Source: Pelomyxa schiedti (Eukaryota > Evosea > Pelobiontida > Pelomyxidae). From it: a stretch of DNA of 39,563 nucleotides. The stretch lies in contig JAHLWZ010000918.1 of the NCBI GenBank assembly GCA_020536535.1, positions 8,153 to 47,715 of the forward strand. The letters are read 5' to 3'. The notes beneath the pieces are model-generated. The model saw only the letters and a list, made by a program, of their open reading frames with translations. It ran no database searches and had not been told where the DNA came from. Positions 1 through 9,599 of this stretch are shown here, in pieces (the first letter of the stretch is position 1; every line of letters starts with the position of its first letter). The position numbers and the translations under genes were made by a program.

Positions 1-166
1 ATCTGTATAGATGTAATAGCATAATAGTAATAGAACCGACATTTGTGTTTGGCAAGTTGCGTGTTGTAATTCCCCTGGTTGCCTGAACCAACGCTCAAAA
101 TCACAGCGCAGATCCGGAAAGAAGAAAAATAAAAAATAAAAATCAAAACAAACCAACAAAGGGGAG

Positions 167-785
167 ATGGCAACACGCAAGAAGCCGACAGCGGCCGCGG
201 CGTCCGCAGCAGCCGAGGAGGGTGACGACGCAGGTGGGCCTGCCGCTGACGAGCCAATGGAAGGTGGTGCCGCTGATAAAGTTCGTTCCCCCCCGATACA
301 CCTCTTTTTTTTCTTTTTTTTCTCGATTTTTTTTTTATTGTCTGTTTGTTTTCTGCATTTCTGGTCGACTAACATGTTGGAAAGGTCGTGGCGACCAAGG
401 GAGGAAAGAGATTTGAAGTTAAAAAGTGGAACGCTGTTGCTTTGTGGGCATGGAATGTGGTCGTCGATAATTGTGCTATATGCCGTAACCACATTATGGA
501 AAGGCTTTATTATTTGAACCCGTTTAACGTTCTAACATCCCTGTAGGATCTTTGCATAGAATGCCAGGCCAACCAAGCCAGCGCTACCACCGACGAGTGC
601 ACCGTTGCTTGGGGTATTTGTAACCACGCATTCCACTTCCACTGCATTTCACGCTGGCTGAAAACGAGACAAGTAATTCTCCTTTCTTCACAGCCTCAAT
701 ACTCATTAACTGACCACAACAATCTTTTGTTTAGGTATGCCCACTGGACAACCGTGACTGGGAGTTCCAGAAATATGGTCGCTAA
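167..785 (+). CDS. RBX1: RING-box protein RBX1 (cullin-RING ligase subunit)
   Basis: RBX1 is the small RING-H2 subunit of cullin-RING E3 ligases; it docks on the cullin and recruits the charged E2. Exons 167-280, 385-498, 547-672 and 735-785 give 134 aa, close to the family length with a longer Ala/Glu-rich N-terminus. The body is almost canonical: a [16 protein letters not shown] strand that pairs with the cullin, then [33 protein letters not shown] and VCPLDNRDW, holding the full set of Cys/His zinc ligands. The start ATG at 167 is the first in frame. The second intron (499-546) begins GA instead of GT and is described separately; reading through it would hit a stop, so it has to be removed. 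The other two introns are GT-AG. The gene converges on the RNA ligase gene 52 bp downstream. Confidence 0.93.
499..546 (+). other. Non-canonical GA-AG intron in RBX1
   Basis: The RING sequence must read HIM directly into DLCIEC, which fixes this 48-nt intron. It begins GAAAGG where GTAAGG would be a perfect donor. It ends CTGTAG and has a TTCTAAC branch site about 15 nt upstream of the acceptor. No GT donor nearby keeps frame and the conserved residues. Confidence 0.7.
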
Positions 786-837
786 ACGTCAACAGAATAT
801 ATTCTATCCGCGCCACTCTTTCTTTCTTTTTATCCCT

Positions 838-2239
838 TTACTTTCCTCTCGTAGGTTTCTTTTTGTTTGACGTGGATGTTGTACTTCCCTTTGTATTCTT
901 TGTAGCTGCGGCCGTTGGCTTTGTTGACGCCGCAGCAGCAGTTGTTGTTGTTGTATTTGCAGTGCTGTTTGCTTCCGCACCACTTGCCTTTGTTGACTTT
1001 GTTGCCTTGCTACCACTACTGCTACCCGATTTATTTACTGTAACCCCTGTTGCAGCTGCCGTGTTTGTGCTTGCCTTTTGTCTTCCCGTTGATGGTGCTG
1101 TTGTCGCCGTTGCCGTTGCCGTTGCTGCTTGTGTATGTTCTGTGTGTGCTGTTGTCTCCGTTTGCTGTTGTTGAGGCGGTGTTGATTTATCAGATAGGAG
1201 CCTGTTGGCTTTGTGTGTGTTGAAGTCGTGCCGTCCGCACTCGAAGTTCTGCCTTCGTAGCTTGAACCTGTCAACGACCCAGTCGGTGTCCTCTATCCTG
1301 ATGTACACGCCCTCGGCCGGGATTGTGGTGCTGAACCGTGAGTGTGAGACTGACTTGAGGGCTGTTTGTACTATCCCGGGAATGTCAACTGGTACAGGTC
1401 CCTCGTGGAGAAGCTGTGTGTGGTAGTTTGGTTGGTTGGTTTGTTTGGTTGGGAATTGAGTTTGCTCTGACAGGATTTTTGTTTAGGGAAGTGTTGGTTG
1501 TGGATAGTAGGACAGATACTCACAGGAACGGTTGCGAACTTCCCACGCAGAATTTCGTTGACCTTGCGGTGTGAAACGAACTTGTTGGAAGCAATGTGGA
1601 GCACGTCAAAGGCTATAAAGAAGTCCGGTAAAGAGTCGTAGTAAACAGAGTGCAGCTCCCACAGCCACTCGCCAAAGAGGCAATATTCAGTACCGAGGCA
1701 CTCCCACAGCTCCTCGATGTGAGTATTGCACCAATCTCTAACCAACCATTACACATGGTAACAAAAAGTATTGACAGTGCCGGGGGATACAGACCTGAAC
1801 ACATTGTACTGTGGCTTCTCGTGAGCGTGGATTATATCACCTCGCTTTTGGCACACCACATTCCACTGTGATAAGAAATAAACACCAACATTGGCCCCGT
1901 CCACCTTCTCTATTTGTGTTGTCATTTTATTTGAAACCCACAATTGCAAGCCCGCCACCACCCCCAACAAAGACAATACAGCACCGGGCAATTAATTACT
2001 CACGATCATGCAGATCAAATGGGAATTGACGAGAGGGGTGATTGGGTTGGGATGGGGAATGTACCCTGAACAACGAGGGACAGGGGCAGCTGGGACGCGG
2101 AGGTGGTGCGAGCAGCGGCGATGGTGGCGGCGACCTGCGAGGGCGTCACGACCTCGTCATCGTCCACCACGGCGCTGCCTGCCATGTGCGGCGTACGGGG
2201 GAACTTGTGGAACCCCGGCTCGCTCGTCGTCGCAGCCAT
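838..2239 (-). CDS. ATP-dependent RNA ligase (Rnl-type nucleotidyltransferase)
   Basis: Predicted to seal RNA ends through a covalent ligase-adenylate step. Exons (minus strand) 2239-2065, 1909-1795, 1737-1524 and 1413-838 give 359 aa. The nucleotidyltransferase motifs appear in order: motif [10 protein letters not shown] with nucleophile Lys60, motif III FGEWLW near 118-123, motif IIIa FIAFDVL near 137-143, motif [10 protein letters not shown] near 202-209 and motif V RFKLRR with Lys219. The N-terminus FHKFPRTPH...DDDEVV resembles stand-alone RNA ligases of the RNA_ligase family in bacteria and phages. After the catalytic core a tail of about 125 residues is rich in Gln, Thr, Ala and Lys and low in complexity. 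No second known domain is visible. The substrate (tRNA, mRNA or repair intermediates) cannot be told. All introns are GT-AG. It shares a 340-bp divergent upstream region with the ZIP gene. Confidence 0.82.
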
Positions 2240-2579
2240 TCCAACCACACCACCCAGATTGATCACAAGCCTGTTAGGCTAAACCCAGAATTAAGTTTTT
2301 TTACTGTTGGAATTTTCCTTTTGTTCTTGCGAGGGGAGGCACATGGAATACCGATGTGGTGGGGTAGTTATATTTCAAACACTGATGCAGGTGTTCAGTT
2401 AGATGGGCAAGTGAGCAATTGCGCAATTGCGCAACTGCGCAGGTGAGCAGGTGCGCAGCTGTACACATGCACGCAACTTGCCTCCAAGCCTTCATAATCC
2501 CGTATAATCGTAGAAAATTATACAATTAAAACACAAGAGTCGTTACCACCTTTTTTTATTTCGTCTTATTTTATTTTTT
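2240..2579. promoter_or_regulatory. Divergent intergenic region, RNA ligase / ZIP transporter
   Basis: This 340-bp gap separates two divergently transcribed genes, so it should hold both promoters. No TATA box can be assigned. Its most distinct element is a GCGCAATT-like repeat cluster at about 2405-2460. The ZIP-proximal end is a T-rich tract running into the ATG. Confidence 0.4.
2410..2460. repeat. Imperfect 8-bp tandem repeats (GCGCAATT family)
   Basis: Units GAGCAATT, GCGCAATT, GCGCAACT, GCGCAGGT, GAGCAGGT and GCGCAGCT follow one another. The first units are near-palindromic around CAATTG. The cluster sits in the divergent promoter about 120 bp upstream of the ZIP start codon. Confidence 0.6.
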
Positions 2580-3766
2580 ATGACTATGGAGAAAAGTGAG
2601 GCACTTCGCATTGCAGCCATTTTCATCATCTTAGTAGTGTCATTACTTGGTGTATGCTTCCCTATTGTGGCACAGGCCATATACCCCAAGTTCAGTAGTA
2701 CAAACATCGTGTTCTCGTCTGCTCGTGCCTTTGGTGCCGGCGTTATTCTTGCCACAGGCCTCATTCACATACTAGCTGAGGCTGGGGAAGTTCTTGGCGA
2801 AGCTTTTCCTGACATGGACTACCCTCTGGCCTTTGCGCTGTGCCTTGTTTCAATATGCACTACTCTGGCTATAGAGCAGGGCGCGGCAGCTTTCTTTGAA
2901 ATGAGGCACGCTGGATCCAAGCACAGCTGTGAGACCGGCGGAAGCTGCAAGGAGTCTGGCGCTGTAGTTGTTGGACTTGGAGAAGTTGTTACAGCTTCAG
3001 AATCCAGCGCGGCTCCCAAAGGCGAAGGAGAGCTTCAGAAGGAGACTTCTTCATCCAAGACATATGGCACAGACTCGAGTGCCAGTACGACTGAGCGCAT
3101 GGCCTCTGTTGGGCACCGATTGCACCATCACCACCAACATCAACACAACATGGAGGAGATCCCAGGAGGTTCTTTCTTACCCATTTCTTTGACTATGCAC
3201 TCTAACTTTACACAGGAAATCAAGGCTGGATTGTTGCTCACATCCTGGAACTCGGGATAGCACTACACTCTGTCATTATTGGCCTCGCCCTTGGTGTATC
3301 CACCGATGCCGCGGATGTGCGGGCTCTAATAATCGCTCTTTCCTTTCATCAAGTAAGTCAAAGGTGCAGTCTTATTCACTCTAATAAATTTGCAGTTCTT
3401 TGAAGGAATTGCTCTCGGCGTCTGTATACTGGAGGCCAAGCTTTCTTTATTTAGAACGGCTTTTATGGTCGGGATATTCTCTGTTACAACGCCACTTGGA
3501 ATTGGAATTGGCATTGCCATTGGAGAAGTAAATTCCAAAACGGAGGGAATTCTCGAGTCTCTGTCTGCCGGAATACTGCTATACATGGCATTGGTGGTAT
3601 GCTTTCACCTGACATTTGTTATTGATCCTGAACGGCATTCTTCCAGGACATGGTTTCAGAGGACTTCCAAAAGACAGGAGGGCACCCTGTGCTCTACCGC
3701 TTTGTACTCGTAGCAGCCTTCCTTGTTGGGTCGGCCGCCATGGCTATCATTGGAATGTGGGCATAA
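2580..3766 (+). CDS. ZIP-family (SLC39) divalent metal transporter
   Basis: Imports zinc or iron-like divalent cations into the cytosol across a cell or vesicle membrane. Exons 2580-3168, 3216-3352, 3396-3596 and 3647-3766 give 348 aa with about eight hydrophobic segments. Between TM3 and TM4 is a long loop ending in a His-rich stretch ([12 protein letters not shown]), typical of the ZIP metal-sensing loop. The signature metal motifs are present: [12 protein letters not shown] in TM4 and [10 protein letters not shown] in TM5. The layout matches ZIP subfamily I, the fungal, plant and protist type. All three introns are GT-AG, 43-50 nt. The ATG lies in ttttATGACTATG directly after a T-rich leader. 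An AATAAA signal is seen about 76 bp after the stop. The metal specificity cannot be read from the sequence. Confidence 0.93.
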
Positions 3767-4022
3767 CCCTTGTGAACCTGCATTTATTCATGTGATACTA
3801 TTTATTTATTGTTTGTTGGCTTCTATCCAATAGAACTCCCAAAATAAAAGTTGTTGTTACCCAATTTCATTGACACGCAGGGGAGTGGTGACTGGCCATC
3901 CCTTGCTTTCAGTTGCTCGAAAGGAAAGGGATTTAGTTGAGATCTTGGGGAAATCCATCAAGATTGATTGACGTTTCTTCGAAGGAGCGACTTTATTTTC
4001 TTTCTTTTTCCACACAGAGAAG

Positions 4023-6340
4023 ATGCGGTGCGGAGGTGCGACATGGTTGTTGTTGGTGTCGCTGGCGGTGATGACCGTTGTCGTTGTGAACGTTGTTGCG
4101 CAAGACGACGACGATCTGGAGCCGAACGTGATTGAAGATGTTATTCCCGACGCAGAAGATCTCGACGACGATTTTGTGAGTGCCTCTCTGGCAATTGTTT
4201 TGGTTTTTTTGTTTTTTTTTTAATCTCGTGACATTTCCAAGGAAGAAGAGGAGACACCCTTTGTTACTCCAATTGCAGGAGGTTTGACAGAGGGAGTATA
4301 TTTCTTTGATCACTTTTCCGACGAGACCTTTAAAAATTGGGTTATGCCCTCATCCTCTAAGTACACTGGTTGCTCTTCCCACCCTAAAAATACATATTCT
4401 TACTTGTGTTATTGTATCACAGGAGAGTGGGCTATAGAAGAAGCTGAAATTGGCATTACCGGAGATGAAGGGCTCGTCGTCAAGTCTGTTGCCCGCCATC
4501 ATGGGATTTCAGTGCCTTTATACAAGCCAGTGACTTTAGGTGACCTGAAGCAACCATTTATTGTTCAATACGAAGTCAAACTGCAACGGGCCCTTGATTG
4601 TGGGGGTGCGTATATCAAGCTCCTTAGCAGTCCGGAAGCCGGTAATCCCTTCCTAATGCCAGTATTTGGTTGCTGACGAAACTACAGGGAAACTTGACCT
4701 TACAGCTCTGAAAGATGACACACCCTACACTATTATGTTTGGTCCTGATAAGTGTGGGACTGACTCCAAGGTGATTTTTAAAACGTACTGGATACCGAAG
4801 GGCTAACGGGAAAATAAAAACCAACAGGTGCACTTCATTTTCCGTCACCAGTCACCAATGACTGGAGAATATTCAGAAAAGCACCTTACGAGCCGGCCAA
4901 CAGTTCCTTCTGATGGATTTAGCCACCTCTACACTCTCAAGATATTCCCTGAAAACAAATTCGAGCTCTCCATTGATCAGGTTCGTTCAATCCTCCCCCA
5001 CCCTTGTTTCTAAGTGATGTACAGCAAGTGAAGCGGAAGGGATCGTTGTTTGAGGAGTTCGAGCCGCCAGTCGTTCCCCCCTTGGAAATTGATGACCCAA
5101 GTGACATCAAACCAGCTGACTGGGTGGACACTGCTAAGTAATTGGAGCTATCACGACAAGACATCTAACCTGAAACCAGGATACCAGACCCCACAGATAG
5201 TAAACCTGATGACTGGGATGAGACCCAACCAAGTATATAAGCTTCCACCACCGTGCCTTTTTCATTTTTCATGATAGGAACCATTCCTGATCCCAACGCG
5301 AAGAAGCCAATTGACTGGCTTGACAATGAACCGGGTACCGTTCTTATGTGCCTGTGTCCACCAAGTAGCCTAATCACGCAAATATAGAGTATGTACCTGA
5401 TCCCGCCGCTGAGAAGCCCTCGGACTGGGATGACGACCTCGATGGGGAATGGACAGCTGCTCTCATTCGTATGTCTAAATACTGCTTTGTGAAAAGACTT
5501 AACAATGTGGGCCTTTCCTTGCAGAAAACCCCAAGTGTCAGGAACTTGGTTGTGGTGAATGGGCACCCCCAATGATACCCAACCCTGATTACAAGGGCAA
5601 GTGGTCTCCCAAGATGATTGACAACCCTGACTACAAGGGACCATGGGCTCCACGAAAGATTCCAAACCCCAACTACTTCTATGATAGCACTCCACTCAAG
5701 TCCCTTGCACCTATTGTGCGTTTTTTGTTTGTCTAGCCTCCATCCTTCTAACGCTTCATCTCAGGAAGCCATCGCATTTGAGCTGTGGACCATGACTAGT
5801 GACATATACTTTGATAACCTTCTTATCACCACATCGCCTTCTATTGCCGATAAGATTGCCAGTGAGTGGTCCCGGAGATATGAAAAGGAGAAGAAGATCA
5901 AGCAATTGACTGACCCGGAACCGGAGGTCTTTTCTTAAGAATTTAACAATAACCCGCTCACGCTTGCTAAATTAGGAACCAAACATTGTCTGGCGATACA
6001 TAAACCATTACCTGCACGACTACATCGAGTTCCTTCAGCTTCTTGTGAAGGATTACCCCATATTTGTTGGGTTTACTGCGGCCCTTGGTTTCGTTCCTAT
6101 ATTGTATGCAAAACACCCTCTTGGCTATTATTCACAATGCATTTTAGTTGGTGCTGCTGCTGTGGGAAACGCGAGAGCAAACCAAAGGAGCACCACAAGA
6201 AGACCGACAAGCCCGAAGAAGACGACAGCAAGAAAACTACAACCACAACCACAACCACAACATCTGCCGCCAAAACCTCTACTAAGAGCACAACAACCAC
6301 ACACCGCAAACAGCCCACCGCATCAGCCAGCAACGAGTAG
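4023..6340 (+). CDS. CNX1: Calnexin (ER lectin chaperone)
   Basis: Membrane-bound ER chaperone that binds monoglucosylated N-glycans and helps glycoprotein folding. Thirteen exons (4023-4175, 4242-4368, 4423-4641, 4688-4770, 4828-4980, 5025-5137, 5180-5232, 5278-5334, 5388-5468, 5525-5715, 5765-5926, 5976-6103, 6148-6340) give 570 aa. A signal peptide spans about residues 1-26, followed by an acidic stretch. Lectin-core hallmarks include [17 protein letters not shown] and [12 protein letters not shown]. The P-domain arm has repeats of the IPDPxxxKPxDWD type followed by the [12 protein letters not shown] type, then the closing [13 protein letters not shown] strand. One TM segment lies near 492-509, directly followed by WCCCCGK, a likely palmitoylation site. 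The cytosolic tail is basic and Thr-rich; no KKXX or RKPRRE retention motif is visible. All introns are 42-66 nt GT-AG. Confidence 0.95.
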
Positions 6341-6575
6341 TTTCTCCCCCCTCCTGTATCACCTCCCACTGCCCAAAATCGACAGGCTGGGAGTACATAC
6401 AAGAAGATTTTGAAGAAAGTACTTTCTTTTTATAGCTACAGTACCGAAACAACCCCGCGGAAGAAAAATCCCCACGGCGTTTCATTGATCATTGTGTGGA
6501 GAATGGGGTAGAAGAAACTCTCTTTCCGCAAAAATACAATATAATCAAAACAGACTACGAAAACAAGCAGAAAAA

Positions 6576-9416
6576 ATGCCACGAAGCAGTAGCAAGGTAC
6601 AGCCAGAGAACGACGATGTTTCGGTGGCTCATCGCGAGCCAGTGTCAACGCACCAGCCTCGATTATGGGACTGGAACACAGCCAGGAGGTGTGTGATGAA
6701 GAGGCCAGCTCCATGGAGATGCGTCAATTTGTCAAAGGACACCGAGGCAACAACTCGGAAGGGGTTTGTTTCGGTTGCTCCTTTACTGTCCCTTTTTCAG
6801 TAGTTCTTGTTCTTGTCTCGGTGAGGCCCTTGCCCCTTCCCCCTCCCTTTTTGTCATTCCGCTAACTGGGTGGGGTGTTGGGGCGTTTAGGTTTTACTGG
6901 TCGTCACACCGTGTAGTATTGTGTGGGCGATATCGTACCAGAAGTCCGGTTCAAGCATCGACGCAATATCTGAAAATCTCGTCGCGTCACTGTCCAAGAA
7001 CGTGCACGACATCGTCGACGGAATTGTCAATGAAGTTGACACAGCTCTCGCATCTGAGGTATCGATCATAGTCCTATTCGCTCCCTTCTATAATAAATTT
7101 TGGTTTTAAATGCATTCTCTCAAGGTGGAGTGGCTTCGATACAGAAATATTGACATGAATTCGTATTCGTTGTGGCCCAGTATTCTGAGGCCTAGATATG
7201 TTCACTTTGCTATTACCTCACCGTACTATTCTTTTCTTTTTCTTCGGCTTTTTCACTTACTCCAATAGGCTTGGCTCTATTTTCTTGTTATCCCCAAATC
7301 TCACAATGATATGTTCTAACTACCATGGCTCTGTCACTGCTGTGTGTATCTTGGCATAATAAGTGTATCTTGACACTAAACCAAAGGCCAACTGCGCCCG
7401 AAAGACGAATGCAACTGATGGTCTCAACTTTTATCTTGTGGATGCTGTAACCAATGAGGAAGGAACCAAGATTTTTTCTTCTGCAACCTATCTCCCCTAT
7501 GCGAGGGTAGTCAATGACGGCGTCTACCAGGACATGTTGATGGGGGTTCCAAACTGGGGAAAGGTTTGATTTCCCTTTTTCTTGAGGCCACTCACGTACA
7601 TTGCTCCTTTTCTCCAGGTAGTCACTGTTCAAACTCCTACAGTGTCCATGTCGTCATATCACCCTTGTATGTGGCCTTTTCTTTTTATCCTTTATTCGAT
7701 AATTCACACTTCATAGATATGAGTCCAAGTGGGCAGCTATTGGGCATTATTCAGGGTGCAAAACGAGTCACAGGGTTGTCAGATGATCTTCGAGAGGTTA
7801 GCTACGTGGGATTTATATTGATAATCCAGTGCAAAAACATAAAAGATTGCAGCAGGGAAGAACGTTATTTATGTGACAACGGAAGAGGGATTCCTTCTCG
7901 GAGCCTCCAACGGGACCGTCCTGGGCGTTGATCCTACAAGTAACTTGTTTTCCCCGGAATCTTGAATTAAACGACACATCACAGCACTTTCAAATGTCCC
8001 TTTACTTGCAAATAACAGCGATAACCCTGTTGTCGCTGCTATAGCTAACAAGATTGCCGCCCTAGGCGGCTGCGCAAGTGTCTCAGAATTAACACAGTTT
8101 CGTGTGTGCTTGAATGAGAGCACCTACACTGTAGCTACTGCCCGTATGCACTTCATCAATCCAATTGCCGGAGGTACACTAACTTTTTCCGGCAGATATT
8201 CAGGCAGGGCAGCGTCTATGGTGTGGTTTTGCAGCCATCCCAAGCTCGGAAATGATGAAAACAATTGAGGACGGTAAGACAGTCAGCATCATTGTGTTTG
8301 TATGCAGTGTGGTTGTAAGTCTCGTCATGGCCGTGTTTCTGTCAGTGCTTCTCGTTCTCCCTTTGAGAAAGCTTGCCAGAGGTTACGTGGAAGAGTTTTT
8401 TTTCACGGCTCATAGTATATCAGATATGCAGAACCTGTCGAAACTGAGGTTCAAGCCACTTGGAAAAACTGTAAGTTTCTTTACTGAACTGCGTTCCATG
8501 CTCCGCGATTATATGGCCATGAAGCAAGGAATCCACGCTTTTAGTAGGTGTGTTGGAATTGATCAACAGTTTTTCCGGAAATGCTCATTGAGCTGTGTAG
8601 GTACGTGTCTGCAGGCGTGGTCCGGCAGCTCCTTGAAGGAGACAACAAAATGTCCGGCCTGCATCTGCGGAGGCATACTGTCACTGTTTGTGATTTCCAC
8701 AAGTTTTTTCTCACTAACCTAATCAAGGTGGTTTTCATGGATGTAGTTGGGTTCACAGGTCTGTGTGAGGTGCGCACCACCATTGTAATATATCACAATG
8801 ACTGATTAACTATAGAAACTCACACCCAGTACTTTGGTTACTCTACTGAGTCTGTTCATGCAACGGATGTGTCAAGTCCTTATTTCTGAAGGCGCAACAG
8901 TCGATAAGTTCATTGGGGTGTGTTTCCTACTCTGCTGTCGATCGCCGGCATCAACAAAAACACAGGATTGCATCATGTCATTCTGGAACCACCCCCAGGC
9001 GTGCGAGGATCACACTTTCAGGGCGGTAAGCGCAGTTCTCCGCTGTTACAAGGAATTGGAGGAGCTCAACAAAGAAAATATAGCCAAGGGACTCCCGGAA
9101 ATACAGTTCCGGGCTGGAATAAACACAGGAGCTGTATTAGTTGGGAACTTTGGATCACCAGAGAGATTTAATTATACAGTACTGGGTGACACTGTCAATG
9201 TTGCTGGTATTCATTTCCTCCCTGCTCATTTCCAGCATTCACAAACAAAAACCAGCACGGCTGGAACAGCTCAACAAGGAATTTGGTACCAAAATGCTGA
9301 TTTCAGAAAGTGTGTACAACGACGTAGTTGGCCGGTTCAACATGAATCCCAAGGGTGATATCAGTATTCGTGGGAGGGAAGCAAAAGTTGAGGTTTATGA
9401 AGTAGTTGTCTCCTGA
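6576..9416 (+). CDS. Cache-sensor class III adenylyl cyclase
   Basis: A transmembrane receptor cyclase, predicted to make cAMP in response to an extracellular ligand. The model joins 16 exons (6576-6596, 6686-6820, 6891-7058, 7125-7179, 7269-7286, 7364-7563, 7618-7666, 7717-7796, 7861-7939, 7985-8143, 8196-8547, 8601-8685, 8728-8769, 8816-8917, 8966-9206, 9256-9416) into 648 aa. TM1 lies near 40-65, a double-Cache-like sensor at about 70-340, TM2 near 352-380, a linker ending in AFSRYVSAG, then one cyclase domain. Catalytic residues are complete: metal Asp472 and Asp516, transition-state Asn593 and Arg597. Lys512 with Thr586 at the purine-specifying positions favours ATP over GTP. The first exon is uncertain: an alternative start at 6665 reads directly into exon 2. 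Exon 7269-7286 is an 18-nt microexon. Confidence 0.85.
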
Positions 9417-9599
9417 AAAGGAGACTGTCACATAACGAGATTGAAGATATGTACAAACTTTCGTAATAGAAAAAAAATTGACCCGGCTTTGTAAAAATTT
9501 GTACTTGTTATTAGACTTTTGGACGATGAATTGAAAACTAATAAAAATCGGCTGTTGTTGTTGGCTGCTTATTGACTTCCTGTTGGTTGTTTTTAATGA

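Noticed and set aside
804-1308. Open frames on the plus strand rich in Val, Ala and Cys
   Set aside because: They mirror the Gln/Thr/Ala-rich tail of the RNA ligase on the minus strand.
8174-8195. A 22-nt ultra-short intron in the cyclase gene
   Set aside because: A 52-nt intron 8144-8195 with a better donor (GTATGC) and the same acceptor fits the phase and ends the Cache domain properly.
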